From the NCBI GenBank assembly GCA_016722945.1, contig JAEQMT010000057.1:1-64000 (forward strand): 64,000 bases of DNA, read 5' to 3'. The stretch's first letter is position 1; the number at the start of each line of letters is the position of its first letter. The notes beneath the pieces were generated by a model. That model did not search any database, was not told the origin of the DNA, and saw only the letters and a program-made list of their open reading frames with translations. The position numbers and the translations under genes are program-made. Of this stretch, positions 51,095-60,453 are shown piece after piece. The DNA is from Desulfofustis sp. PB-SRB1 (GTDB lineage Bacteria > Desulfobacterota > Desulfobulbia > Desulfobulbales > Desulfocapsaceae).

Positions 51095-52783
51095 CTAATG
51101 GTGATCGCCCCTTGTCAAGGGTTCATAAAGCCGATACACGGCCTTGATTTCACCTTCGGTGGTTGCATCATCCCAGCTCAACTGTTTCGCCATGATGGCG
51201 GCTGCCGCTTCCAGCGCCGAGGCGGACGGACACGAGGCGGAGCCCATGGGAGAGCGGCGAAGAACCACATCGGTAAGATGCACCGCCTGTTCATGCTCAA
51301 TAAAATAGACAATCTCCGCGCCGGTAAGCGGGGTGTCGGGGCATACCCACCGGCTCAGCTGTTCGGGCGCGGCATAGAGCACGCGCATCACCTGTCGCCA
51401 GCGCTCGCCATAGCGTTGCTCAAGGTGGCACCGGATGGAATTGTAGTGCTCAGCGCCGATTTTCCTGACGAGGATGGCATGATCAAGCAGCGGCAACCGC
51501 TGGTAGTGATATGAGCCGGGCCTTTCAGGCGCCTCTCCTACAACCTTTTGCAGCATGGCTACCACCTTTTCAGCGACCACCGGGGCGGTGGTATATTTCA
51601 CCCCGTTGATGGATAAGAGCCCGTGCACCCCGTCACGGGCGCCGTGGTCGATGATCTGGGACTCTTTGGCGAGCTGGACGGTGTCATCTTCCTGGGCGCT
51701 TGGATCTTCGCGGCACGGTAGAATACCCCAGTGGTAAAAACTGATATCGTCGTAGGTGAGTGCCGCTGCCGGATAGATATTGTTGATCTCGGCGATCATC
51801 TTTTCCAGCTCGTCTCTGGTGGGTTTGCCATCCTCGCCGGCTGCCAGCTGCCGGTAGTCGGTGCCGATCATGGTAAAATGCTGACGCCACGGCACGAAAA
51901 AAAAGAGCCGGGCGCCGCGTTTGATTACCGCATCGGAATCATTATAGGGGCGGGCGCCTTCCAGCCCCACCGCATACTTGTCAAACAGTGGTCGGTGTAC
52001 CACCAGATTCATGGCGCGTGCCCAGCTCCCCGAGCTGATGGCAGCGATACCACTTTGATCTTGCAGCCACCGGTCGGCCCATGGGCCGGCCGCATTGACA
52101 ATGGCCCTGGTGGCCAGGGTGGAGGTCTTATGGGTGCGCCGGTCGTAAATAATCAACCCGGTAACCCGGTCGCCGGTTTTTTCCAGGGCAACGGCTTCGG
52201 TGTAATTCAGAGTCGCTGCCCCGTAGCTTCGCGCCTCCAGAACGTATTCCAGAAGCAGGCGCTCGGTGTTGACGGCCAGCGCATCGTGCCACAATGCCGC
52301 CCCGTTGATAGTGGGATTTTCTAGGCCGGGGATCGCGGCGATACACTCTTCTTCGGACAATGCCCCGCCGGTCGGCAATCGGTTGGCCGGGGGCAATCCC
52401 CGATTACGATCAGCGGCGATACGATCGTAGAGCCAGAAGGCGAAACGCATTGTTTCTCTTCCTTTGATGCCGTGTCCGCTGGTGGGCATCAGGCAGGCCA
52501 GCGGTGTTACCAGGTGCGGTGCAAAACGCATCATCGCCCGGCGCGAGCGGATGGAGTCGCGCATACGGGTGAAATTGAGATGCTGCAGGTAGCGGATGCC
52601 GCCGTGAATAATTTTCAGGCTGTTGGCCGAGGTGGCGGCGCCGAAGTCGTCTTTTTCCACCAGGGCCACCCGATACCCGGCCCGCGTTGCCTGATGGCTC
52701 ACCAGAGCGCCATGGATACCGGCGCCGATGACCGCCACATCAAATGGGCGAGTGTCGAAGGTATGAGGGGTTTTGTCTGTCAT
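51095..52783 (-). CDS. glpD: FAD-dependent glycerol-3-phosphate dehydrogenase
   Basis: About 562 residues from ATG 52783 (a TTG at 52807, overlapping the previous stop, is possible). FAD-binding VAVIGAGIHGALVSHQATRAGY is near the N-terminus, and SANSLKIIHGGIRYLQHLN, GPWADRWLQDQSG and the C-terminal helical domain match GlpD/GlpA. It oxidises glycerol-3-phosphate to dihydroxyacetone phosphate and feeds electrons to quinone. It sits between a PHP-like protein and a glycosyltransferase; C-terminal domain divergence suggests a subgroup of GlpD. No [2Fe-2S] domain is present. Confidence 0.85.
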   Translation of the reverse strand: MTDKTPHTFDTRPFDVAVIGAGIHGALVSHQATRAGYRVALVEKDDFGAATSANSLKIIHGGIRYLQHLNFTRMRDSIRSRRAMMRFAPHLVTPLACLMPTSGHGIKGRETMRFAFWLYDRIAADRNRGLPPANRLPTGGALSEEECIAAIPGLENPTINGAALWHDALAVNTERLLLEYVLEARSYGAATLNYTEAVALEKTGDRVTGLIIYDRRTHKTSTLATRAIVNAAGPWADRWLQDQSGIAAISSGSWARAMNLVVHRPLFDKYAVGLEGARPYNDSDAVIKRGARLFFFVPWRQHFTMIGTDYRQLAAGEDGKPTRDELEKMIAEINNIYPAAALTYDDISFYHWGILPCREDPSAQEDDTVQLAKESQIIDHGARDGVHGLLSINGVKYTTAPVVAEKVVAMLQKVVGEAPERPGSYHYQRLPLLDHAILVRKIGAEHYNSIRCHLEQRYGERWRQVMRVLYAAPEQLSRWVCPDTPLTGAEIVYFIEHEQAVHLTDVVLRRSPMGSASCPSASALEAAAAIMAKQLSWDDATTEGEIKAVYRLYEPLTRGDHH

Positions 52784-52803
52784 CGCTGGTGTTTCGTATC
52801 TGC

Positions 52804-53640
52804 TCAATTCGACGGCGAACCTGCCCCTTTTTTATTGGAGCGCTGCAGGCGCAGGCTCAGTTGGCGGCGAATAAAGCCAAGCGGGCGTTGCCGGGTACCA
52901 TAGTCAAAGACCTTGATTGCGGGCTCGCTCAGTACCTCTAACAGTGAAACAGCCGGCCGGCTCAAGTCGAGTTCAGCATCGATTATCGTACCGAACGAGC
53001 CCAGTCGTGACTCTTCGCCGGCAAGGGGCAGGGGGTCGGTGCCGGATAAGATGGCGATGCGACGTGACCGGGCCGCGGCAAAGAGCGTGGGGGTTGGCAA
53101 GAATCCGGGGCGGTTGCCGCTGTCACCCAGAAAAAATCCGGTGGGCTTCGCGGTCTTGAGATAATCGGTGATGATCCTTGCCCGTGTTCCCATCCATTTG
53201 CCCGCCCCCCACGGTATCATGGCTACTGCCCCATCACCTCTGATCGCATCAATGGTGTGGGGTAAGGCAGCGTTATCGGCAATATGATTCCGGTTTGCCA
53301 GGCTCAATACCTCGATGCGCTCCGCCGTCACCACCTGCTGGCCGGCGACGATGACAACGGACTGGCCCGGGTAGTCGGCATGCTTTAAATGAAGACTTAA
53401 CCCGTCATCTTTGATCTCTACCCTATTGAGGCCAGTACCTCTTGCTGATACCCCAAGAAGTCGTTCAAGATCACCAAGGGTGTGGCTGCCGGCGGTAGCA
53501 GCCAGCAGCAGCACCCCCGGGCTCGCCGGATCGATGCCGCGTGTTCTCTTTTCTTGGAAAAAATGTGCAAAAGCCCCCGTCAACGCCTGTTCCAGCCGGT
53601 AGCTCTGGTAAAGGTGACAATGGGCATCAAATAGTATCAT
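52804..53640 (-). CDS. PHP/TatD-like putative metal hydrolase
   Basis: A 278-residue protein starting MILFDAHCHLYQSY; D-x-HCH is the first metal-binding motif of amidohydrolase, TatD and PHP folds. The C-terminal FFLGDSGNRPGFL and IAILSGTDPLPLAGEE suggest further strands of a TIM-like barrel and an acidic ligand. I cannot assign a family beyond this. It overlaps the glpD upstream extension and begins the operon, so it may act on a glycerol- or sugar-phosphate compound. Function inferred only weakly. Confidence 0.6.
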   Translation of the reverse strand: MILFDAHCHLYQSYRLEQALTGAFAHFFQEKRTRGIDPASPGVLLLAATAGSHTLGDLERLLGVSARGTGLNRVEIKDDGLSLHLKHADYPGQSVVIVAGQQVVTAERIEVLSLANRNHIADNAALPHTIDAIRGDGAVAMIPWGAGKWMGTRARIITDYLKTAKPTGFFLGDSGNRPGFLPTPTLFAAARSRRIAILSGTDPLPLAGEESRLGSFGTIIDAELDLSRPAVSLLEVLSEPAIKVFDYGTRQRPLGFIRRQLSLRLQRSNKKGAGSPSN

Positions 53641-54027
53641 GGAAGGCTCAGGTAACGCTCAGAATGTCAGGTGGAGCGGCAACTCTAATGAAAGAGGGAA
53701 TCATGTCAAGACGAAACATGGTGGGGTTATGGAAACCATCTCCTCATCCGCCATGAAACTGACTCAATCTTCCGGTTTGCCCTGCTGGATTGTAGGGGAA
53801 AACGGGGTAAAAGAGTTGTGGAATACTGATCGTGATTTTTCTCGATTTCCCGATTTGAAGGTCCGTAATCCCCTTCTTTCACAATCCACAAAGCGTTAGA
53901 TGTAGATGTGGCAGCGCCGGGTGGAAATAGCTGCTTGATTGGCGGGGGGCTGAGCTTATTGTAGGTGGTGTCGGAATAAGCCGGCTTTGAGTTTGGAGTA
54001 TATCAGTTCAGCTTACAGGAGACAGCT

Positions 54028-54528
54028 ATGGCAACAGTCAGTTTGCGCGGAAATCCAGTCGATGTAGCGGGTGAGTTGCCCGCGGTGGGGGCGGCGGCGC
54101 CCGCATTTTCTTTGACGAAAACCGATTTGGGCGACACTACTTTGAGTGACTATGCGGGAAAGAATGTGGTTCTCAATATCTTTCCCTCCATCGATACACC
54201 AACCTGCGCCACCTCCGTGCGCACCTTCAACCAGCATGCGGCCGGTCGCGACAACACCGTGGTATTGTGTATTTCAGCCGATCTGCCGTTTGCCCACAAG
54301 CGGTTCTGCGAGGTTGAATCCATCGAAAATGTGGTGCCCCTTTCCACCTTTCGGGCCCCCACCTTTGCCGATGATTATGGCGTCCGGCTGGCATCGGGGC
54401 CGCTTACCGGCCTGACCGCACGGGCGGTGGTGGTTGTCGATGCGAATGGAACGGTTGCCCACACCGAACTGGTACCTGAGATAGGCCAGGAGCCCGACTA
54501 TGATGCGGCCCTGGTAGCCTTGAAATAG
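54028..54528 (+). CDS. tpx: Thiol peroxidase
   Basis: A 166-residue atypical two-Cys peroxiredoxin. The peroxidatic cysteine is C60 in [17 protein letters not shown], and C94 in [11 protein letters not shown] is the resolving cysteine, spacing as in Tpx. It reduces lipid and hydrogen peroxides in the cytosol or periplasm using thioredoxin. AGGAGA precedes the ATG. Monocistronic with a hairpin terminator shared with mce. The 387 bases upstream (53641-54027) hold no gene I can support. Confidence 0.96.
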   Translation: MATVSLRGNPVDVAGELPAVGAAAPAFSLTKTDLGDTTLSDYAGKNVVLNIFPSIDTPTCATSVRTFNQHAAGRDNTVVLCISADLPFAHKRFCEVESIENVVPLSTFRAPTFADDYGVRLASGPLTGLTARAVVVVDANGTVAHTELVPEIGQEPDYDAALVALK

Positions 54529-54548
54529 CTGCCTTCGCCGCAGAGAGA

Positions 54549-54583
54549 AATTAAGCCCGGCATCGTCGGCGCCGGGCTTAATT
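54549..54583. terminator. Bidirectional terminator between tpx and mce
   Basis: AATTAAGCCCGGC (54549-54561) and GCCGGGCTTAATT (54571-54583) pair over 13 bp around a 9-base loop; A/T-rich flanks give weak U-tracts in both directions. It separates two convergent genes. Confidence 0.8.
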
Positions 54584-54608
54584 GGGCGGCACAGGTAAAC
54601 CGATCAGA

Positions 54609-55031
54609 TCAGGGTGTAGTGCCGTCGCCTCGTTCGCATAACTCCACCAGAATGCCGCCGGTAGCCTTAGGGTGGATGAAAATGATGCGTGCCCCGCCGG
54701 CGCCCTTGCGCGGCTCCTGGTCAATCAGGGCAATGTCTTTTTCCTTGAGCTCGGCCAGGGCGGCATCGATATCATCGACCCGAAAGGCGATGTGCTGAAA
54801 CCCCGGCCCCCGTTTTTCGATGAATTTGGCCACCGGCCCGTCCGGATCGGTGGACTCAAGTAGTTCAACCTCACTTTCACCCACCGGCAGAAAGGCGGTC
54901 TTCACCTTTTGCTCGGCAACTATCTCTTCCGCTTCATAGGTGAGGCCCAGGGCCTCAGTCCAGAACTTGGCGCCTGAGCTCATGTCCGGGACGGCGATAC
55001 CGATGTGGTCGATTTTGGTAAGTTTCATCAT
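54609..55031 (-). CDS. mce: Methylmalonyl-CoA epimerase
   Basis: A 140-residue vicinal-oxygen-chelate protein. LTKIDHIGIAVPDMSSGAKFW has the first metal His, VELLESTDPDGPVAKFIEKR and GPGFQHIAFRVDDIDAAL add the second His, and GILVELCERG the Glu ligand. It interconverts (R)- and (S)-methylmalonyl-CoA. Last gene of the carboxyltransferase cluster. With the carboxylase, decarboxylase pump and succinyl-CoA synthetase in the window, it forms part of propionate/succinate conversion. Confidence 0.95.
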   Translation of the reverse strand: MMKLTKIDHIGIAVPDMSSGAKFWTEALGLTYEAEEIVAEQKVKTAFLPVGESEVELLESTDPDGPVAKFIEKRGPGFQHIAFRVDDIDAALAELKEKDIALIDQEPRKGAGGARIIFIHPKATGGILVELCERGDGTTP

Positions 55032-55119
55032 CTTTCTCCGGTAATGGTAGCATGGTTACGGTTCTTTTTTTATCGGCATTGGTTAATCCCGCCTTCCCCA
55101 GCCGCTGTTGGCCACGTTC

Positions 55120-56283
55120 TCACCGTCCAAATAAAGAAAGTAACACTCCGGCCGAGACGGCGGAGCCGATTACCCCGGCCACGTTTGGCCCCATGGCATG
55201 CATTAGTAGGAAGTTGGTGGGATCTTCCTTGCTGCCCACCACCTGTGATACCCGCGCCGCCATGGGAACCGCCGAAACTCCGGCCGAGCCGATAAGCGGG
55301 TTGATGGGGGTGCGCAGAATAAGGTTCATTAATTTGGCAAGCAGTACCCCCGAGGCGGTGCCGATGGCAAAGGCGGTGATGCCAAGCCCCAGAATAACCA
55401 GGGTTTCGGTGCGCAGAAACTGCTCGGCGGTGGCGGTGGCGCCGATGGTGACGCCCAGGAAAATGGTAATGATATTGATAAGTGCGTTCTTTGCGGTGTC
55501 TTCGAGCCGGGCCACAACCCCGCACTCCCTGAATAGATTGCCCAGCATGAGCATGCCCACCAAGGTGGCGGCGGCGGGCACGATCAGTGAGACGATGATG
55601 GTAACCATAATCGGGAAGATGATCTTTTCCCGCTTGCTCACCGGCCGCAACTGCGCCATCTTGATTTTTCTCTCGTTCTCATTGGTCAGCAGTTTCATGA
55701 TGGGCGGCTGGATTATCGGTACCAGCGCCATATACGAATAGGCGGCGATGGCGATGGCACCCAGCAGATGGGGGGCGAGTTTGGCCGAGAGAAAAATGGC
55801 GGTGGGCCCGTCGGCGCCGCCGATAATGCCAATGGAGGCGGCTTCCTGGGCGGAGAACAGCCCGGATAGGATGGCACCGATAAAGGTGATAAAGATGCCG
55901 AACTGGGCGGCGGCGCCCAGCAGCAATGATCTCGGGTTGGCGATCAGCGGACCGAAATCGGTCATGGCGCCCACCCCCAGAAAGATCAGCGGCGGAAAAA
56001 TTCCCAGATGATCGCCCTGAAAGAGATAGTAGAGCAGACCGCCAGGCTCCACCGTGTGGATGGCGGTTTCGCTGATTTCCATGATCGGCGGCGCCATCAG
56101 ACCGGCAAACGGCAGGTTGGTGAGCAGCACGCCAAAGGCGATGGGCACCAGCAGTAGCGGTTCAAACCCTTTGACGATAGCCAGATAGAGCAACACCATG
56201 GAAATAGCGATCATCGCCAGCTCGCCCATGCCAAGACCGAAAAAGCCGGAGCCGGCAAGGAAATCAAGAATCGGGGTAAGCAT
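55120..56283 (-). CDS. Na+-translocating decarboxylase beta subunit (OadB/MmdB/GcdB)
   Basis: A 387-residue inner-membrane protein with about 11 hydrophobic helices. [21 protein letters not shown] contains the conserved GGADGP with the essential Asp for Na+ coupling, and VMLML-type helices plus [12 protein letters not shown] (region IIIa) match the beta subunit of biotin-dependent Na+ pumps. It decarboxylates carboxybiotin and exports Na+. It lies 8 bases after the biotin-carrier gene and belongs with the mmdA-like subunit upstream. Confidence 0.95.
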   Translation of the reverse strand: MLTPILDFLAGSGFFGLGMGELAMIAISMVLLYLAIVKGFEPLLLVPIAFGVLLTNLPFAGLMAPPIMEISETAIHTVEPGGLLYYLFQGDHLGIFPPLIFLGVGAMTDFGPLIANPRSLLLGAAAQFGIFITFIGAILSGLFSAQEAASIGIIGGADGPTAIFLSAKLAPHLLGAIAIAAYSYMALVPIIQPPIMKLLTNENERKIKMAQLRPVSKREKIIFPIMVTIIVSLIVPAAATLVGMLMLGNLFRECGVVARLEDTAKNALINIITIFLGVTIGATATAEQFLRTETLVILGLGITAFAIGTASGVLLAKLMNLILRTPINPLIGSAGVSAVPMAARVSQVVGSKEDPTNFLLMHAMGPNVAGVIGSAVSAGVLLSLFGR

Positions 56284-56291
56284 GGTGCCCT

Positions 56292-56666
56292 CTAGCTGAT
56301 GGTCAGCAGCACATCGCCCGCGTTCACGGCGCTGCCGGTGCTCACCGCAATCTCGGTGATGGTGCCGTCGGTGGGGGCCACCACCTCGTTGGCCATCTTC
56401 ATTGCCTCCAGGATAAGCAATTTCTGTCCTGTTTTGACACTGTCACCCGGCTGCACCATGATGTCGATCACCGTGCCGGGCATCTGTGCCGTCACCGCGC
56501 CATCACCTGCCGGTACACTCTTTGGGGCTTGCCGGGGAGCGGCAGGAGCGGTTGGCGCCGGCGTCTGGGCCGGCACTGGTGGTGCCACTGGGGCCGATTG
56601 GGTGCCTATTTCCTCTATTGCCACGGTGTACGCGGTGTCGTTTACCATCACGCGAAATGTTCTCAT
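56292..56666 (-). CDS. Biotin carboxyl carrier protein (gamma/C subunit)
   Basis: A 124-residue protein: an N-terminal strand segment ([20 protein letters not shown]), a Pro/Ala linker (residues 25-52) and a C-terminal biotinyl domain with [17 protein letters not shown]. The Lys in AMKM is the biotinylation site. It shuttles CO2 between the carboxyltransferase subunit and the membrane beta subunit. Spacing to neighbours is 8-10 bases, so the operon is tight. Confidence 0.95.
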   Translation of the reverse strand: MRTFRVMVNDTAYTVAIEEIGTQSAPVAPPVPAQTPAPTAPAAPRQAPKSVPAGDGAVTAQMPGTVIDIMVQPGDSVKTGQKLLILEAMKMANEVVAPTDGTITEIAVSTGSAVNAGDVLLTIS

Positions 56667-56676
56667 TATCTTTCCT

Positions 56677-57072
56677 CTACAGGCGGTTGTGAATCTGTTC
56701 GATCATCCCGGCCCGGTACCAGACCGGACTGGCGTCCTGGTATGGGGTGATGTTCTTTACGATAAAGGTGTGCGGCGGGCGATCCAGCATAACGGCGAGT
56801 GCGGCGGTGATTGCCGCCACCAGCTCGGTCTCATCTGTTGCCGGGGCCGGCTTTTGCTCAGGCTCTTCGGTATTGGCTACCGCGGGCGAACTGAGCCGGG
56901 CTTCAATGAGGCCCATAGCGGTGATGAGCAGATGTAAGAGGATCAGGGCGCAGAAGGTGATCCCCATACCCAGCATGGTAGTGAACAGACCGGCACTGAT
57001 TCGCTGGGACAAACTCAACGAATCAATAGTGGCGGGATCGCTGAAGATTTTCAGCAGCTCGGTAAACTCCAT
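56677..57072 (-). CDS. OadG-family small membrane subunit
   Basis: A 131-residue protein with one transmembrane helix near residues 28-52 (SAGLFTTMLGMGITFCALIL; LLHLLITAMGL), an acidic/Pro-rich loop and a basic end. This is the OadG/MmdD pattern of the subunit that assembles and anchors the decarboxylase. It lies between mmdA-like and biotin-carrier genes, as in methylmalonyl-CoA and oxaloacetate decarboxylases. Confidence 0.8.
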   Translation of the reverse strand: MEFTELLKIFSDPATIDSLSLSQRISAGLFTTMLGMGITFCALILLHLLITAMGLIEARLSSPAVANTEEPEQKPAPATDETELVAAITAALAVMLDRPPHTFIVKNITPYQDASPVWYRAGMIEQIHNRL

Positions 57073-57087
57073 CGTGACGCTCCCCTG

Positions 57088-58629
57088 TTACAGCGGCATG
57101 TTGCCATGTTTTTTCGCCGGCCGCTTCTCTCGTTTACCGGCCAGCATGTTAAAGCCGTCGATGATGCGCTGACGGGTGGTGCCGGGCTCGATGACGTCAT
57201 CCACAAAGCCGCGTTCGGCCGCCTTGTACGGGGTGGCGAATTCGGCTTCATAGGAGGCAAGCAGTTCCGCTTTGGTCTGTGCCTTATCCTCGGCCTGGGA
57301 AAGTTCTTTGCGAAAGATGATATTGACGGCACCCTCTGAGCCCATGACGGCGATTTCAGCAGTGGGCCAGGCCAGCACTATATCGGCCCCCAGTGATTTT
57401 GAGCACATGGCGACATACGCGCCGCCGTATGCCTTGCGGGTGATCACCGTGATCTTGGCGACGTTGGCCTCGCTGTAGGCATAGAGGATTTTGGCGCCAT
57501 GTCGAATAATGCCGCCATATTCCTGGGCGGTGCCGGGCAGAAAGCCGGGCACGTCCACAAAGGTGAGCAGCGGTACGTTGAAGGCGTTACAGCTCCTGAT
57601 AAAGCGGGCCGCCTTGTCGCCGGCATTCATATCCAGGCATCCGGCCATGACGGTGGGTTGATTGGCGACGATGCCCACCGACTTGCCGTTGATCCGGGCA
57701 AACCCGCAGATCAGGTTGGTGGCGAAGTAGGGCTGGTATTCAAGAAATTTGCCCTCGTCGATGATCGGCACGATAATGTCGTGCATGTCATAGGGTTTGT
57801 TGGCGGTGTCGGGAATGATGGTGTCAAATTCCGTGATCTGGCGGTTCAGATCATCGTGGCAGTTATGGGTGGGCGGCTCTTCCATGTTGTTGGCGGGCAG
57901 ATAACTCAACAGCTCGCGAATCTTGGCAAGGCATTCTTCGTCTGAGCCGGCAATAAAATGGGCGTTACCGCTGACCCGGTTGTGGGTCATGGCGCCGCCC
58001 AGATCTTCGGCGGAAACCTCCTCGCCGGTCACCGTTTTGATGACCTGCGGCCCGGTGATGAACATCTGCGAACTTTTGTCGACCATGAACACAAAATCGG
58101 TTAGTGCCGGTGAATAGACGGCGCCGCCGGCACACGGCCCCATGATTGCCGAAATCTGGGGAATAACCCCTGAATAGACGGCGTTGCGAAAGAATAGTTC
58201 ACCATAGCCGGAGAGCGCATCCACCGCCTCCTGGATGCGGGCGCCGCCGGAATCGTTGAGCCCGATGATGGGAGCGCCAACCTTGACCGCATTGTCCATC
58301 GCTTTTACCACCTTTTTGGCGTGCATTTCGCCAAGGGCACCGCCGGTGACGGTGAAATCCTGCGAGAAGGCGAAGACCAGGCGGCCGTCTACCCGGCCAT
58401 AGCCGGTGACCACCGACTCACCCTCCATGTCGAGCTTGTCGAGGCCGAAATTAGTGCTGCGACATTTGACGAAACAGTCCAGTTCCACAAAGGAGTGTTG
58501 GTCAAAGAGCAGTTGCAGTCGCTCACGGGCGGTGAGCTTGCCTTTTTCGTGTTGCTTGGCAATGCGCTCGGAACCGCCGCCCAATGCCAGCTTTTGCTTT
58601 TTCTCACGCAAATGTTTGATGGTATCCAT
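57088..58629 (-). CDS. mmdA: Methylmalonyl-CoA carboxyltransferase/decarboxylase alpha subunit
   Basis: A 513-residue carboxyltransferase of the acyl-CoA carboxylase beta type. Crotonase-like N- and C-terminal halves hold the acyl-CoA and biotin sites: [40 protein letters not shown], and [20 protein letters not shown]. With the biotin carrier, OadG and beta subunit genes just downstream it forms a Na+-pumping methylmalonyl-CoA decarboxylase, or a transcarboxylase. Length is normal. Called mmdA from context; propionyl-CoA carboxylase beta is the alternative. Confidence 0.9.
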   Translation of the reverse strand: MDTIKHLREKKQKLALGGGSERIAKQHEKGKLTARERLQLLFDQHSFVELDCFVKCRSTNFGLDKLDMEGESVVTGYGRVDGRLVFAFSQDFTVTGGALGEMHAKKVVKAMDNAVKVGAPIIGLNDSGGARIQEAVDALSGYGELFFRNAVYSGVIPQISAIMGPCAGGAVYSPALTDFVFMVDKSSQMFITGPQVIKTVTGEEVSAEDLGGAMTHNRVSGNAHFIAGSDEECLAKIRELLSYLPANNMEEPPTHNCHDDLNRQITEFDTIIPDTANKPYDMHDIIVPIIDEGKFLEYQPYFATNLICGFARINGKSVGIVANQPTVMAGCLDMNAGDKAARFIRSCNAFNVPLLTFVDVPGFLPGTAQEYGGIIRHGAKILYAYSEANVAKITVITRKAYGGAYVAMCSKSLGADIVLAWPTAEIAVMGSEGAVNIIFRKELSQAEDKAQTKAELLASYEAEFATPYKAAERGFVDDVIEPGTTRQRIIDGFNMLAGKREKRPAKKHGNMPL

Positions 58630-58685
58630 AGATCCTTCTTGCGATGTACCGATAAGCCGGGTTACGGGCGCCTGCGCCCTGGGTA

Positions 58686-58967
58686 TTATGCGTACAGACC
58701 ATAAACCGTTTCGGGGCCGAGCAGGGTATCGATCTCCATCTGCACGGCGTGGCGCTGGTCATTGCTGAAGCAGTTGTTCCAGTCCCGCATCGATCGCCAG
58801 GTGCTGATGGCCAGCCGGTGATCGGGACGATCCAACCGCCTGAGTGTTTGTCCTGAGATGTAGCCGGACTGGGTAAGACAGAGTGGTCGCATGCGCCCGG
58901 GTAACGGTGCAAGTCCCGCAACTTTACCGGCGGAAACTTCGCGGGTGATACAGATTTTGACGCTCAT
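58686..58967 (-). CDS. Antibiotic-biosynthesis-monooxygenase-fold protein
   Basis: About 93 residues from ATG 58967. [20 protein letters not shown] and [13 protein letters not shown], then [11 protein letters not shown], match the dimeric ferredoxin-like ABM fold (heme-degrading or quinol-type monooxygenase, or regulatory dimer). It lies 56 bases upstream of mmdA on the same strand, so it may be the first gene of that operon, where such small proteins are seen in Desulfobacterota. Activity unknown. Confidence 0.75.
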   Translation of the reverse strand: MSVKICITREVSAGKVAGLAPLPGRMRPLCLTQSGYISGQTLRRLDRPDHRLAISTWRSMRDWNNCFSNDQRHAVQMEIDTLLGPETVYGLYA

Positions 58968-59271
58968 GATGCTCCGTATGGTGAAAAGTGGGCCGGGAAC
59001 AGCCAAAGAACAGCGTTATCATCTCTTTATTTTATTGTCCCTGTCATGTCAATAAAAAAATGATTTATGGTAATGAATGTGTAGATAATCTGCTGGAATA
59101 TGTCCAGCGCTTATTTTTAACGTATTGATTTGCAATATTTTTTCAGAAACTTCGGCTTGCCTCATCAATAGGAGTTGTTATGTCCGTCTGAATAAGAACA
59201 GTGTTCTGATTTTTCCTGGCGATAGAATGAATAATTTCTGTTATGGTTGATGATGTTGGGAAGCCCTCTCC

Positions 59272-59413
59272 AGGGAACCTTGCAAAATGGCCTTTTCGCC
59301 CAATCTTATCGTTGCTCAAAAATTTTATCCTGGCAATATCAACCATATGCCCGCGGTAAAATTTTCCACGCGCCTTGATCTTGAACGAAAATTATCATTT
59401 TCTAAGGTTCCCT
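59272..59413. repeat. Palindromic MITE-like element, type copy E
   Basis: A 142-bp element with perfect 10-bp terminal inverted repeats, AGGGAACCTT and AAGGTTCCCT. The two halves continue to match inward: AAAATG...TTTTCG...AAAATTTTA occurs in the left half and in the reverse complement of the right half, so the element is one long imperfect palindrome. The right end lies 34 bases before the glycosyltransferase start. The remainder of the gap (58968-59271) has no gene that I can support. Confidence 0.85.
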
Positions 59414-59447
59414 CCAGTTTTTACGTTCTAAGGTGGAAAAAAGGTCA

Positions 59448-60434
59448 ATGAAGGTCGTGTTTTTCGTGGGCGATGAAGGGATCGGTCGGGGCGAATTCTA
59501 TCTTGATCTGGCCGAGGCGTTGAACGAATTGATCCAGTTGACGGTAGTATTGCCCGCCACTCATCGCTCGTTATCCCGGTTGCCCGACTCGCTGCCGGTG
59601 CTGCCCTACCACGCTGTCAACACCAGGCGTAATCCGTTGCTCTTACTGGAGGTTGCACGGCTTATCAGGGGGTGCCGAGCCGACCTTGTCCACACCCACT
59701 TCGACATGGCCACCGAGGTGTTTTTCCTGCTTAATCGATTTCTCAAGCTGCCGCACATAGCGACCAAACATAATCCGCGCAAAGGCAGGATATACCGTCG
59801 CTGTAAAGATGTGATCGCGGTTTCCAGCACGGTTGCCGCCACCATCACCGGTCCGCGCGTCCATCTTATTGAAAATGGGATCAAGCCGGTTGCCGTTACC
59901 AGGAGTCGGCCGGAGCGCTTTACCATGGTTGCGGTGGGGCGACTGGAACGGGTTAAAGGGTTTGATCTGCTTATCCAGGCGGTTGCCGCCCTGCCCTTTG
60001 ACTTCAGCCTCAAGATAGTGGGGGCGGGAGATGAAGAAGGGCCGCTGGCTGAGCTGATTGAGAAGCTTCGTCTTACCGAAAAAGTGAGTCTCTGTGGGTT
60101 TCGTGATGATGTGCCCCAGATACTGAGCAGTTCTCATCTGCAGGTGATCAGCTCACGCAGCGAAGGGTTCAGTATTGCCGGTCTGGAGGGTATCTGCTAT
60201 GCACCAGTGGTTCTTTCCACCCCGGTGGGCATGATGGGTGAATACTTCAAGCCTGAATTCCTCTGCTCAGCCGAGCAGCTTGGCGAAGCAATCGATAAGA
60301 TACATACCGACTATGATGCGTATGAGACCGCCTTTGGTTGCATGCGTGACGCCCTGGTGGATCAGTTTCATCTCGATAGATGCGCCCGCCGCCACGTAGA
60401 CTGTTACCGGGAAGTATTAGAGCACCGGGTTTAG
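59448..60434 (+). CDS. Family 4 glycosyltransferase
   Basis: About 328 residues from ATG 59448 (AAAAAAGG upstream; GTG 59433 possible). GT-B fold: MKVVFFVGDEGIGRGEFYLD, LVHTHFDMATEVFFL, then donor-domain MVAVGRLERVKGFDLLIQAV and SSRSEGFSIAGLEGICYAPV with the E-x7-E-type motif. It probably adds a sugar in lipopolysaccharide or exopolysaccharide synthesis. The following gene, 19 bases on, is another glycosyltransferase, so both likely share a pathway. Confidence 0.9.
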   Translation: MKVVFFVGDEGIGRGEFYLDLAEALNELIQLTVVLPATHRSLSRLPDSLPVLPYHAVNTRRNPLLLLEVARLIRGCRADLVHTHFDMATEVFFLLNRFLKLPHIATKHNPRKGRIYRRCKDVIAVSSTVAATITGPRVHLIENGIKPVAVTRSRPERFTMVAVGRLERVKGFDLLIQAVAALPFDFSLKIVGAGDEEGPLAELIEKLRLTEKVSLCGFRDDVPQILSSSHLQVISSRSEGFSIAGLEGICYAPVVLSTPVGMMGEYFKPEFLCSAEQLGEAIDKIHTDYDAYETAFGCMRDALVDQFHLDRCARRHVDCYREVLEHRV

Positions 60435-60453
60435 CGAAACACTTTTTTTCAAC

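Noticed and set aside
53639-53899. Small plus-strand ORF between the PHP-like gene and tpx
   Set aside because: Weak start signal, no family resemblance, and overlap with a decaying-looking frame; not supported.
59143-59346. Minus-strand ORF of 67 residues upstream of a glycosyltransferase
   Set aside because: Half of it lies inside the palindromic element, so it is chance coding.
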